A DNA stretch of 64,000 nucleotides, taken from contig NZ_VORY01000016.1 of assembly GCF_007997295.1 (NCBI RefSeq), positions 1 through 64,000 of the forward strand, in the 5' to 3' direction. Made by a program: the position numbers and the translations under genes. This DNA is from Gillisia hiemivivida (GTDB lineage: Bacteria; Bacteroidota; Bacteroidia; Flavobacteriales; Flavobacteriaceae). Positions 51,912-59,861 of this stretch are shown here, one piece after another. The notes under the pieces are model-generated. The model searched no databases and was not told where the DNA came from. It was given only the letters and a program-made list of their open reading frames with translations. Within the stretch, counting starts at the first letter, position 1. The number at the start of each line of letters is the position of its first letter.

Positions 51912-52079
51912 AGCATCACTTCGTTACAACATTACTTCTTCACTTCGTTACTCCATCACTGCGTTACAACATTACTTCATTACAGCGTTACTTCATTACA
52001 ACTTCACTTTATCACTTAGTTACAACTTCACAGCTTAACTTCTTCACAACTTTACAGCGTCACTTCGTCACAACTTTAC
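51912..52079. repeat. Register-perfect 21-unit array of a degenerate 8-bp motif (NNCNTYAC)
   Basis: Twenty-one consecutive 8-mers follow without a single indel: AGCATCAC, TTCGTTAC, AACATTAC, TTCTTCAC, TTCGTTAC, TCCATCAC, TGCGTTAC, AACATTAC and so on to AGCGTCAC, TTCGTCAC, AACTTTAC. All have T at position 5 and AC at 7-8. Nearly all have C at 3 and C or T at 6. The first two bases are free between a few choices (TT, AA, AG, TC, TG). The last unit contains the TAA stop of the dehydrogenase gene at 52076. Confidence 0.95.
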
Positions 52080-53356
52080 AACTTCTTATCACACCTGTCT
52101 CCCAAAACACCCTTAACATCATATACCACGGCATTATCAGACTTAAGATCATTAAATTCTAAATTCAAAAACTCTTTATGAGCCACTGTTAAAACAATTG
52201 CATCAAATTTTTGATCTGGCAATGATTTAGATGTAGACAAATCATATTCATGCTTCACTTCTTCAGGATTAGCCAATGGATCGTAAATGGTAATATTAAC
52301 TCCATATTCCTTCAAGTTCTTAATTACATCCACAACCTTTGTGTTTCTTACATCCGGACAATTTTCTTTAAAAGTAATTCCCAAAATTAAAATTTCTGCT
52401 CCTTTTACTTTTATGTCATGCTGAAGCATAAGTTTAACTACCTCGCTAGCGACATATTGTCCCATAGAATCATTCATTCTTCTTCCTGCAAGAATAATTT
52501 CAGGATGGTACCCAACTTCCTGAGCTTTTTGTGCTAAATAATAAGGATCTACCCCTATACAATGCCCACCAACCAAGCCAGGCTTAAATGGTAAAAAGTT
52601 CCATTTTGTACCTGCTGCTTCTAAAACATCATTGGTATCTATATCCAACATATTGAAGATCTTAGCTAATTCATTTACAAAAGCAATATTGATGTCTCTT
52701 TGAGAATTTTCTATAACTTTTGCAGCTTCAGCAACCTTAATAGTTGGAGCTAAATGGGTCCCAGCTGTAATAACAGATTTATAAAGATCGTTGACTCTTT
52801 GTCCAATTTCAGGTGTAGAACCTGCGGTTACTTTTAAAATTTTATCTACGGTATGTTCTTTATCTCCTGGATTTATACGCTCTGGAGAATAGCCTGCAAA
52901 AAAGTCCACATTATATTTTAATCCACTAACTTTTTCAAGCACAGGGATACATTCATCTTCAGTTGCACCTGGGAATACCGTAGATTCATAAATTACAATA
53001 TCTCCTTTTTTGAGAACCTTTGCTACCGTTTCACTACTCTTATATAATGGAGTAAGATCTGGTCTATTATTTTTATCTACCGGTGTTGGTACAGTAATAA
53101 TATAATAATTACAATCTTTTATGTCATCTAAATTAGTAGAGCAATAAAGACCTATTTTATCTGATGGCTTATCTACTAAAGATGCCATTAATATATCTTG
53201 TTCTACTTCTAAAGTGGAGTCAACACCAGTCATGAGTTCCTTTACTCTAGAATGATTAATGTCGAATCCAATTACAGGAAACTTTGTTGCAAATAATCTA
53301 GCTAAAGGTAATCCTACGTATCCTAAGCCAATGATTGCAATTTTAATATTGTTCAT
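52076..53356 (-). CDS. UDP-N-acetylhexosamine 6-dehydrogenase (WbpO/TviB-like)
   Basis: The 426-residue nucleotide-sugar dehydrogenase has NAD motif IAIIGLGYVGLPLARLF, YIITVPTPVDKNNRPDLTPL, ESTVFPGATEDECIPVL, the catalytic Cys in PGLVGGHCIGVDPYYLA and ILGITFKENCPDVRNTKV. The VGGHCIGVDPYYL form marks the WbpO/TviB group that oxidises UDP-GlcNAc or UDP-GalNAc to the uronic acid. The WbpP/TviC-like epimerase gene directly upstream is the usual partner. The TAA stop lies in the last unit of the 21-unit repeat array. It starts at an ATG. Confidence 0.92.
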   Translation of the reverse strand: MNNIKIAIIGLGYVGLPLARLFATKFPVIGFDINHSRVKELMTGVDSTLEVEQDILMASLVDKPSDKIGLYCSTNLDDIKDCNYYIITVPTPVDKNNRPDLTPLYKSSETVAKVLKKGDIVIYESTVFPGATEDECIPVLEKVSGLKYNVDFFAGYSPERINPGDKEHTVDKILKVTAGSTPEIGQRVNDLYKSVITAGTHLAPTIKVAEAAKVIENSQRDINIAFVNELAKIFNMLDIDTNDVLEAAGTKWNFLPFKPGLVGGHCIGVDPYYLAQKAQEVGYHPEIILAGRRMNDSMGQYVASEVVKLMLQHDIKVKGAEILILGITFKENCPDVRNTKVVDVIKNLKEYGVNITIYDPLANPEEVKHEYDLSTSKSLPDQKFDAIVLTVAHKEFLNLEFNDLKSDNAVVYDVKGVLGDRCDKKL

Positions 53357-53387
53357 TTTATAATTTGTTGATTCGTTAATTTTTTTT

Positions 53388-53518
53388 GTAACGGAGTGAC
53401 CATGTGATGGAGTAACGTAGTTTAATCGTTTCCTTCGCTCAATATTACTTCATTACATTTTTACTTCTTTTTTTTCACAGCATTACTTCATCACAGCATT
53501 ACTTCTTCAAAGCATCAC
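53388..53518. repeat. Facing degenerate 8-bp arrays between dehydrogenase and epimerase genes
   Basis: The first half is GTAACGGA, GTGACCAT, GTGATGGA, GTAACGTA (53388-53419). A spacer of about 21 bp follows, then AATATTAC, TTCATTAC, ATTTTTAC, an irregular T-run, AGCATTAC, TTCATCAC, AGCATTAC, TTCTTCAA, AGCATCAC. The last unit provides the TGA stop of the epimerase gene at 53515. The rest of the gap has nothing else visible. Confidence 0.88.
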
Positions 53519-54513
53519 TTCAAATTCCTCCAATACCAATCCACCGCCTCCTTTAAGCCGGCTTCAATGTTAAACTGAGGATCATATCCCAACAATGTTT
53601 TAGCTTTTTCAACTGAAGCCAAGGAATGCGGGATATCCCCTGCTCTATTTGGACCGTGTTTGATTTCAATTTTCGCTATTTCAGGATCGTATTTGGATAA
53701 ATATTCTTTCAGCAAAGATGTTAGTTCCAATAAATTTGTTCGGTCTCCCACTGCAGTGTTGTACACCTGATTTACGGCTTCTTTATTTTCAGAAGTAAGC
53801 GCCAGAAGATTCATTTGAATTACGTTGTCTATATACGTGAAATCGCGGGAATACGTGCCGTCTCCATTAATCAAAGGAGATTCGTGGTTCATCAACTGGA
53901 TAACGAATTTTGGAATTACTGCTGCATAAGCTCCGTCCGGATCTTGTTTTCTCCCAAAAACATTAAAATATCTAAGTCCGATAGTGTCCAGGTCATAGGC
54001 AGATTTAAAAATATCGGCGTATAGCTCATTTACATATTTTGTTATTGCATAAGGGGATAGCGGTTTCCCTATCACATCTTCAACCTTTGGCAGATTTTCT
54101 GAATCTCCGTAGGTAGATGAACTGGCCGCATATACAAAGCGTTTTACTTTAGCATCCCTGGCCGCAACCAACATATTTAAAAATCCTGAAACATTCACCT
54201 CATTGGTGGTAATTGGATCATTTAATGAACGGGGAACCGAACCTAATGCGGCTTCATGAAAAATATAATCAACCCCTTTAGCTGCTTTGTGGCAGGTTTC
54301 AAGATTTCGGATATCTCCTTCTATTAAGGTGAAATTTGAGTGCTCTATAATGGCAGAAAGATTTTCTCTTTTCCCGGTGGCGAAGTTATCAAGACAAACC
54401 ACCTTCGCATCGAGTTCTATAAGCTTTTCACAAAGATTAGAACCTATAAAGCCGGCTCCACCTGTCACCAATATTTTTTTAGAACTTAATTTTAAAAATT
54501 GTTCTTTTTGCAT
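53515..54513 (-). CDS. UDP-N-acetylhexosamine 4-epimerase (WbpP/TviC-like)
   Basis: The 332-residue extended SDR protein has NAD motif KKILVTGGAGFIGSNLCEKL, DNFATGKRENLSAII, Ser and the YxxxK pair in YAASSSTYGDSE with LSPYAITKYVNELYADIF, and YSRDFTYIDNVIQMNL. The EAALGSVPRSLNDPITTNEV segment is typical of WbpP/TviC, which interconverts UDP-GlcNAc(A) and UDP-GalNAc(A). It works with the WbpO/TviB-like dehydrogenase whose gene follows. The final Lys codon and TGA are written by an 8-bp repeat unit. It starts at an ATG. Confidence 0.92.
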   Translation of the reverse strand: MQKEQFLKLSSKKILVTGGAGFIGSNLCEKLIELDAKVVCLDNFATGKRENLSAIIEHSNFTLIEGDIRNLETCHKAAKGVDYIFHEAALGSVPRSLNDPITTNEVNVSGFLNMLVAARDAKVKRFVYAASSSTYGDSENLPKVEDVIGKPLSPYAITKYVNELYADIFKSAYDLDTIGLRYFNVFGRKQDPDGAYAAVIPKFVIQLMNHESPLINGDGTYSRDFTYIDNVIQMNLLALTSENKEAVNQVYNTAVGDRTNLLELTSLLKEYLSKYDPEIAKIEIKHGPNRAGDIPHSLASVEKAKTLLGYDPQFNIEAGLKEAVDWYWRNLK

Positions 54514-54732
54514 AAATCATTTTTAGAATCAGTCGGCAAAGATAGGATTTCTATTTTAAGCTTGGAGGTTGGTCATCTTAAAGAAATGTGAAAAGGTTTG
54601 AGCGTTTTTGAAAAAAGAATTTGATTGAGAACTAATTGTGTAAAACCTGATAATTAGAATTCTTTACGATGGGATTTCTTAAGCATTTCTATTCTATAGC
54701 TCAAAAAGCTCTTAAAAGTAGAAACCTGAAGA

Positions 54733-55608
54733 TTATTTTTTATCTACAATCTTCATCAAATATTTCCCATATTCATTTTTGCTTAATGGGGTTGCTAGAT
54801 CACGCAACTGTTCTCTGGAAATATATTTTTTATTGAAAGCTATCTCTTCAATACATGCTATTTTTAATCCTTGGCGTTTTTCTATTGTATGTACAAAATT
54901 GGAGGCATCTAAAAAAGATTCATGTGTCCCTGTATCTAACCATGCAAAACCTCTTCCCATTAATTCAACTTCCAATTTCTCTTTAGCTAAATACTTTTGA
55001 TTTACTGAAGTGATTTCTAGCTCACCACGATCACTTGGAGTTACCTTTTTCGCAATACCAATAACAGAATTCGGATAAAAATAAATTCCGGTTACCGCGT
55101 AGTTACTTTTGGGGTTAATTGGTTTCTCTTCTATACTTTTAACTTCACCTATACTATTGAAATCTACAACTCCGTATCTTTGAGGGTCATCAACGTAATA
55201 CCCAAATACGGTTGCTTTTTCATTTTTTGAATTTTCTACCGCTTTTTTAAGCATTCCAGTAAATCCTTGTCCATAAAAAATATTGTCTCCTAATATCAAA
55301 CAAACATCATCGTCTCCTATAAACTCTTCCCCAATAATGAATGCTTGAGCAAGGCCATCTGGAGAAGCTTGCTCTTCAAATGAAAAATTCATTCCCAAGT
55401 CTTTTCCTTCTCCTAATAATTTTTTAAAGTTGGGAAGATCTTCCGGGGTAGATATTATTAAAATTTCACGTATTCCCGCTAACATTAAAACAGATAAAGG
55501 ATAATAAATCATCGGTTTATCATAAATAGGCAATAGCTGTTTAGAAATTCCTTTTGTTATAGGGTAGAGCCTGGTGCCGGTTCCTCCTGCTAGTATTATT
55601 CCTTTCAT
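54733..55608 (-). CDS. rfbA: Glucose-1-phosphate thymidylyltransferase (RmlA)
   Basis: The 291-residue protein is full length for RmlA. It starts [20 protein letters not shown] and has [35 protein letters not shown] and [18 protein letters not shown]. It makes dTDP-glucose from glucose-1-phosphate and dTTP. With rfbB it provides dTDP-4-keto-6-deoxyglucose. No rmlC or rmlD is in the window, so the product is more likely used by the WecE-like aminotransferase than for rhamnose. A small GxxExxY gene stands between it and rfbB. It starts at an ATG. Confidence 0.95.
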   Translation of the reverse strand: MKGIILAGGTGTRLYPITKGISKQLLPIYDKPMIYYPLSVLMLAGIREILIISTPEDLPNFKKLLGEGKDLGMNFSFEEQASPDGLAQAFIIGEEFIGDDDVCLILGDNIFYGQGFTGMLKKAVENSKNEKATVFGYYVDDPQRYGVVDFNSIGEVKSIEEKPINPKSNYAVTGIYFYPNSVIGIAKKVTPSDRGELEITSVNQKYLAKEKLEVELMGRGFAWLDTGTHESFLDASNFVHTIEKRQGLKIACIEEIAFNKKYISREQLRDLATPLSKNEYGKYLMKIVDKK

Positions 55609-55637
55609 TTTATACGAATTTTTATTACAAATTAATC

Positions 55638-55654
55638 CGAATTAATCCGAATTT
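55638..55654. repeat. Left arm of 17-bp inverted repeat flanking the GxxExxY gene
   Basis: The sequence CGAATTAATCCGAATTT is the exact reverse complement of 56056-56072. It contains the TAA stop of the GxxExxY gene (55642-55644). An additional AATTAATCCGAATT word overlaps on the left. Confidence 0.9.
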
Positions 55655-56040
55655 TTTGAATTTAATATTCTTTTATACGTTAGAGAAGACGTGCCGAAAT
55701 TAATCAACATTCCTAATTCCGTATTAGTACATTTTAAATAGTTTTTTAATTGAGCATAAAATACGATAGGAATTAGTTTAACCGCTTTTATTTCCAAAAT
55801 AATAGAGTCATAACAAACGAAATCTGCTCTATATTGTTTTTTCAATTTTTGATTTTCGTAATATAATTCCAGCTTAACTTGTTTCCTAAATTGTATTTTT
55901 TGGTTCTGAAATTCTTTCTCCAAAGCTTCTTCATAAACCGCTTCCAAAAATCCGGGACCTAAGGTTCTATGAACTTTCATACAGGCTCCTATTATTTTAT
56001 AACTCTCTTCCTTGAATAATATCTTCTCATTGGAATCCAT
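55642..56040 (-). CDS. GxxExxY-family protein
   Basis: The 132-residue protein has the signature VHRTLGPGFLEAVYEEAL (GxxExxY) in the first third. It continues KEFQNQKIQFRKQVKLELYY, YRADFVCYDSIILEIKAVK with a PD-(D/E)xK-like D...ExK arrangement, and YLKCTNTELGMLINFG. The family is widespread in Bacteroidota and uncharacterised; a nuclease-like fold is suggested by the core motif only. It separates rfbB from rfbA. A perfect 17-bp inverted repeat flanks it, which suggests insertion as a unit. It starts at an ATG. Confidence 0.9.
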   Translation of the reverse strand: MDSNEKILFKEESYKIIGACMKVHRTLGPGFLEAVYEEALEKEFQNQKIQFRKQVKLELYYENQKLKKQYRADFVCYDSIILEIKAVKLIPIVFYAQLKNYLKCTNTELGMLINFGTSSLTYKRILNSKNSD

Positions 56041-56055
56041 TCGTGTTATTAGTAT

Positions 56056-56072
56056 AAATTCGGATTAATTCG
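56056..56072. repeat. Right arm of 17-bp inverted repeat flanking the GxxExxY gene
   Basis: AAATTCGGATTAATTCG is the exact reverse complement of 55638-55654. It contains the TAA stop of rfbB (56065-56067). Confidence 0.9.
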
Positions 56073-57114
56073 CAATATATTGTTTTGTATAATATTCCTG
56101 ATATTTCCCTGAAGTCACATTTTTCAACCAATCCTCATTTTTTAAATACCAATCTATTGTTTTTTCTAATCCTTGTTCAAAAGTAACAGAGGGTTTCCAT
56201 CCTAATTCTTTATTTATCTTGGATGCATCTATAGCATATCTTTTATCGTGACCTGGACGATCTTTGATATAAGTAATCAAACCTTCCGAAGCACCTTCAG
56301 CACGATCTAATTTCTTATCCATTATTTTACAAAGCAATTTCACTAAATCTATATTCTGCCATTCATTGAAACCTCCAATATTATAGGTGCTTTTTGTTTT
56401 GCCTTGATGAAATGCCAAGTCTATTGCAATAGCGTGGTCGATAACATATAACCAGTCTCTAGTGTACTTTCCATCTCCGTAGACAGGTAGTTGTTTATTC
56501 TGGATTATATTATTAATAAAGAGCGGGATCAGTTTTTCCGGAAATTGATTGGGTCCATAATTATTTGAACAGTTCGAAATCACATAAGGTAGATCATAAG
56601 TTTCTCCATAAGCCCTCACAAAATGATCTGAACTCGCTTTGGATGCTGAATAAGGGGAATTAGGATCATAAGCAGTATTTTCGTTGAAGAGTCCAGTTTC
56701 CCCAAGGGTTCCATAAACTTCATCGGTACTGATATGATAAAACAGTTTGTTTTTAAAATTATCTTTCCATAACTCCTTCGCTGCATTTAGTAAATTCATA
56801 GTCCCAATCACATTAGTACGTACAAATGCGAGAGGGTCAGAAATTGAACGATCTACATGAGATTCTGCTGCCAGATGAATTACTTTATCAAATTGATGTT
56901 TTTTAAATAAATCATCTATTTCCAAGGCATTATTGATATCTCCTTTCAAAAAAGTGTAATTGGATGCATCTTCAATATCTCCCAAATTCTCTAAATTCCC
57001 AGCGTAGGTTAAAGCATCTAAATTGAACACTTCATAGTCAGGGTATCTATTTACAAATAACCTGACTACATGAGAGCCAATAAAACCTGCTCCACCTGTT
57101 ATTAAAACTTTCAT
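56065..57114 (-). CDS. rfbB: dTDP-glucose 4,6-dehydratase (RmlB)
   Basis: The 349-residue extended SDR enzyme has NAD motif KVLITGGAGFIGSHVVRLFV, HLAAESHVDRSISDP, the active-site ISTDEVYGTLGE (Asp-Glu pair) and YSASKASSDHFVRAY (YxxxK), and NCSNNYGPNQFPEKLIPLFI. It converts dTDP-glucose to dTDP-4-keto-6-deoxyglucose. It lies 5 bp after the UDP-glucuronate epimerase-like gene. The stop codon sits in the inverted repeat that flanks the neighbouring GxxExxY gene. It starts at an ATG. Confidence 0.96.
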   Translation of the reverse strand: MKVLITGGAGFIGSHVVRLFVNRYPDYEVFNLDALTYAGNLENLGDIEDASNYTFLKGDINNALEIDDLFKKHQFDKVIHLAAESHVDRSISDPLAFVRTNVIGTMNLLNAAKELWKDNFKNKLFYHISTDEVYGTLGETGLFNENTAYDPNSPYSASKASSDHFVRAYGETYDLPYVISNCSNNYGPNQFPEKLIPLFINNIIQNKQLPVYGDGKYTRDWLYVIDHAIAIDLAFHQGKTKSTYNIGGFNEWQNIDLVKLLCKIMDKKLDRAEGASEGLITYIKDRPGHDKRYAIDASKINKELGWKPSVTFEQGLEKTIDWYLKNEDWLKNVTSGKYQEYYTKQYIAN

Positions 57115-57119
57115 AATAA

Positions 57120-58151
57120 TTATTTTTGAATATAATACCCCTTATACCACTCTATAAACTCCCCCACTCCTTTTTCAATACTAGTATTTGGCTCATACCC
57201 AAAATCCCTAGTTAGATCACTTACATCTGCCCAGGTTCTCTCTACATCTCCGGCTTGCATAGGTAACATTTCTTTTTCTGCCTTTAAGTCAAGTTGTTTT
57301 TCTATCTCGTCGATAAAATCTAAAAGTTTTACTGGCTTGCTGTTTCCTATATTATAAAGACTATAGTTTGTGTTTTGATCTTTGCTATTTGTAACGATCT
57401 TTATAACCCCATCTACAATATCATCTATAAAAGTAAAATCGCGTTCTAAATTTCCGTTATTGAATACCTTTATCGGCTTTCCTTTAATTATGGCATCTGT
57501 AAACAAGAACATGGCCATATCTGGCCTTCCCCAAGGTCCATAAACGGTAAAGAATCTGAGTCCCGTGGTTTTAAAATTAAATAAGTGACTATAAGTATAT
57601 GCCATTAATTCGTTGCTCTTTTTGGTAGCTGCGTACAAACTAATGGGATGATCCACATTATCCTTTACCGAGAAAGGGATTTTTTTGTTCTGGCCATACA
57701 CGCTAGAGCTGGTTGCATAAACCAGATGTTTAATATTATAATTCCTGCAGCATTCCAATATATTCAAAAACCCAACCACGTTACTATCTATATAAGCTTC
57801 CGGGTTTTCCAGACTGTATCTAACCCCGGCCTGTGCTGCTAGGTTACAAACAATTTTAAATTTATGCTGTTTAAAAAGTTCTGGCAATTGCTCTCTATCT
57901 TCTAAGTTTAACTTGATAAACTGAAATTTAGGATAGCTATCACTTTCCAGTATTTCATTGTAAGATATTATCTCCTTTTCAATTCCTAGTTCTTTAAGTC
58001 TTGCCAGTTTTAAGTTGACATCATAATAATCATTTAAATTATCTAGACCTACCACCTCGAAGCCTATGTCAAGTAACTGCTTTGTTAAATGAAATCCAAT
58101 AAATCCAGCGGCTCCGGTAACTAAAACCTTGTTTTTAAGTTCTTCTTGCAT
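57120..58151 (-). CDS. UDP-glucuronate 4-epimerase-like SDR protein
   Basis: The ATG at 58151 gives MQEELKNKVLVTGAAGFIGF; a TTG 12 codons upstream is less likely. The 343-residue protein has KVLVTGAAGFIGFHLTKQLL, DNLNDYYDVNLKLARL, NLAAQAGVRYSLENPEAYID and FFTVYGPWGRPDMAMFLFTD. These are marks of UDP-GlcA 4-epimerases (CapI/WbnF/LspL type). With ugd it would provide UDP-galacturonic acid. It is the first gene in reading order of the leftward locus, with a promoter-like TACTTTTG box about 65 bp upstream. Confidence 0.9.
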   Translation of the reverse strand: MQEELKNKVLVTGAAGFIGFHLTKQLLDIGFEVVGLDNLNDYYDVNLKLARLKELGIEKEIISYNEILESDSYPKFQFIKLNLEDREQLPELFKQHKFKIVCNLAAQAGVRYSLENPEAYIDSNVVGFLNILECCRNYNIKHLVYATSSSVYGQNKKIPFSVKDNVDHPISLYAATKKSNELMAYTYSHLFNFKTTGLRFFTVYGPWGRPDMAMFLFTDAIIKGKPIKVFNNGNLERDFTFIDDIVDGVIKIVTNSKDQNTNYSLYNIGNSKPVKLLDFIDEIEKQLDLKAEKEMLPMQAGDVERTWADVSDLTRDFGYEPNTSIEKGVGEFIEWYKGYYIQK

Positions 58152-58214
58152 ATATTTAAATTGCCAAGTATTCTGGGTAATCGGCAATCACCCCTTTAAA
58201 ATTCTTAGTTTTTA

Positions 58215-58222
58215 CAAAAGTA
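58215..58222 (-). promoter_or_regulatory. Candidate -7 box TACTTTTG at the head of the glycan locus
   Basis: It matches TAnnTTTG on the minus strand in the divergent gap between the epimerase gene (58151) and the DUF393 gene (58267). It would give a leader of about 57 nt. The -33 region is weak (taaa). Confidence 0.45.
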
Positions 58223-58266
58223 TCAATTTCAATTTTATAACTTTATTGTTTATACAATTCAATTCT

Positions 58267-58731
58267 ATGTTTCAAGAAATAAATAGTACCAAGTATCCCC
58301 CAGAACATTCAACCCTTGTATGGGACGGCGAATGTAAATTTTGCAAATGGTGGAAAGATCGCTGGGAACATAAGATTAAGGGCAAAGTGCAATTCCGTAC
58401 CTATCAAGATGTTCATCTTAAATTTCCTGACATTCCAAAAAAAGAATTTCAAAAAGCTAGTAGACTTATAGACACCAATGGAAATGTGTATTCCGGTCCA
58501 GACTCGGCTTACAAGCTTTACTATTACTTAGGCAAACCCAAATGGCATTTATGGTATAAAAGACAAAAATGGTTTAAGGTTTTTAGTAATAATGCGTATA
58601 ATCATATCGCAAAAAACAGGAGTTTCTATTATAAGGTAACTATACTTTTATTTGGAAACGATCCTACAAAACCAAAGATCTACTGGTTTTACTATGTGCT
58701 CCTTTTAATATTGATTTTAATCTCCATATGA
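58267..58731 (+). CDS. DUF393 (DCC family) thiol-disulfide-oxidoreductase-like protein
   Basis: The ATG at 58267 gives MFQEINSTKYPPEHSTLVWD with the conserved DCC motif STLVWDGECKFCKWWKDRW directly after. In-frame codons further upstream would overlap the divergent epimerase gene and encode no conserved sequence. The 154-residue protein has a CxxC pair in the DGECKFC motif, a KKEFQKASRLIDTNGNVYSG segment, and a C-terminal hydrophobic helix (WFYYVLLLILILISI). Function in this family is not established. Its TGA overlaps the ATG of a small membrane protein gene. Confidence 0.85.
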   Translation: MFQEINSTKYPPEHSTLVWDGECKFCKWWKDRWEHKIKGKVQFRTYQDVHLKFPDIPKKEFQKASRLIDTNGNVYSGPDSAYKLYYYLGKPKWHLWYKRQKWFKVFSNNAYNHIAKNRSFYYKVTILLFGNDPTKPKIYWFYYVLLLILILISI

Positions 58732-58850
58732 AATTTTTAAAATCTTATTGGGTCTATATAGTGGCTGCAATTATTACGATTTTCGGACTAATAACAGGCT
58801 GGTATTTATTTATTTTCTTCGCGATTCCATTTGCTTTATTCCGCAGATGA
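58728..58850 (+). CDS. Small membrane protein (40 aa)
   Basis: A 40-codon frame starts at an ATG that overlaps the DUF393 stop (ATGA). It encodes MKFLKSYWVYIVAAIITIFG and a second hydrophobic stretch, LITGWYLFIFFAIPFALF, ending in Arg-Arg. Two short helices with a basic tail and the coupled start make it a likely real gene. No family is recognised. Confidence 0.6.
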   Translation: MKFLKSYWVYIVAAIITIFGLITGWYLFIFFAIPFALFRR

Positions 58851-59504
58851 TTGTCCGCTTTTATTCCGGTGAGTAGTTTTCAACCAATTTATACTAGATG
58901 GTAACAGTCATGCTGTCAAGACGCTTAGGAGTTTCAGCATCCCATTTATTTGGAGTTGCGACCCTTAAACAATTTACCATTGACGAATTTCAAGAAGTCT
59001 GACAACACTCCTTTTAGTCGGTAATAATCTGTTTAATTTTTTAAATTGTTCATTTTTTTGTTGTGCTTTCCTCTCGCTTCACTCGTCGGAAGCAATCAAA
59101 ACGAACCAAAAAAAGGACACTTTTTTGTAGGTGTTTCCAATTATGCTCCCGCATAATTAGAACCGTACTTCCACGGCTAAATTTTCTCCAAGGCTTCGAA
59201 AATTTTACGCCGTGGAAGCACTACACTTGCAAAAAAGAAGTTCTTAAGAACATAAATATAATGGTAACCATAATACGTCAAAAACCTACGCAAGATCTTT
59301 TATTTATCTATGATCTTAGGGTGAAGTGACCATTTCAAAAAGAATAATAGGTTATTGGATTTAAAAGGGATATACAAATTCAGAACTAATTATTCCGACA
59401 AATAATATATAAGCTGAGTTAAATTTATACTAAACATTAAAAGCAATTTGCTTTTAGAAATCCATGGCAGTAACTTTCCTTATAAATCTAAAATAAAATT
59501 GAAA
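58851..59504. other. Intergenic gap with two hairpins
   Basis: This is 654 bp with no supported gene. A perfect short hairpin, aattatgc-tccc-gcataatt, lies at about 59138-59158. A longer one lies at 59169-59217, with arms ttccacggc/gccgtggaa and an inner aaattttc/gaaaattt. A word 'aggagtttcagcatccc' at about 58930 resembles the dispersed element at 41512. The frame at 59063-59329 runs through these hairpins and looks spurious. Confidence 0.55.
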
Positions 59505-59825
59505 ATGAAGGACTACGGGACACTTTCTCAGGCTATAAATATATTGAAATTGGAAGAAGGATATGAATTCGATTTTAATTTAATGGATGAAAAAATCGAA
59601 TTAAAAGCTGAATCAAAATCTTATCATCCAGACGATTTTGAAGTAGATAAAGTATTGAGATTTGAAGGAATGAGCAATCCAGATGATAATGCTATTCTAT
59701 ACTGCATTCATACTAAAGATGGTAAAAAAGGTACTTTGGTAGACGGATACGGAATTTCTGGCGGGCAAATATCTAAAGAATTAATGGCCAGACTTGATCT
59801 TAAATCGGGTAGAGAAACAAAATAA
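59505..59825 (+). CDS. Small conserved Bacteroidota protein
   Basis: The ATG at 59505 gives MKDYGTLSQAINILKLEEGY, the usual start; codons upstream encode nothing conserved. The 106-residue protein continues YHPDDFEVDKVLRFEGMSNP, DDNAILYCIHTKDGKKGTLV and DGYGISGGQISKELMARLDL. Close relatives are often labelled phosphoribosylpyrophosphate synthetase in databases, but nothing here resembles that enzyme. Function is unknown. It is followed by dps after 99 bp, with its own promoter for dps. Confidence 0.75.
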   Translation: MKDYGTLSQAINILKLEEGYEFDFNLMDEKIELKAESKSYHPDDFEVDKVLRFEGMSNPDDNAILYCIHTKDGKKGTLVDGYGISGGQISKELMARLDLKSGRETK

Positions 59826-59861
59826 GCTCCCGTTAAAGTTGTATTAAACCCAATTTCAAAA

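Noticed and set aside
51145-52079. CRISPR array
   Set aside because: The repeat unit is 8 bp and degenerate, there are no unique spacers of 25-40 bp and no cas genes.
54733-57114. dTDP-L-rhamnose pathway
   Set aside because: Only rfbA and rfbB are present; no rmlC or rmlD is in the window, while a WecE-like aminotransferase is, so an amino-deoxy sugar fits better.
59063-59329. An 88-codon basic plus-strand frame
   Set aside because: It runs across two hairpins, has no family resemblance and no upstream signal; probably non-coding.
59505-59825. Phosphoribosylpyrophosphate synthetase
   Set aside because: This database name is attached to similar small proteins, but at 106 residues it lacks the PRPP-binding and catalytic motifs of that enzyme.
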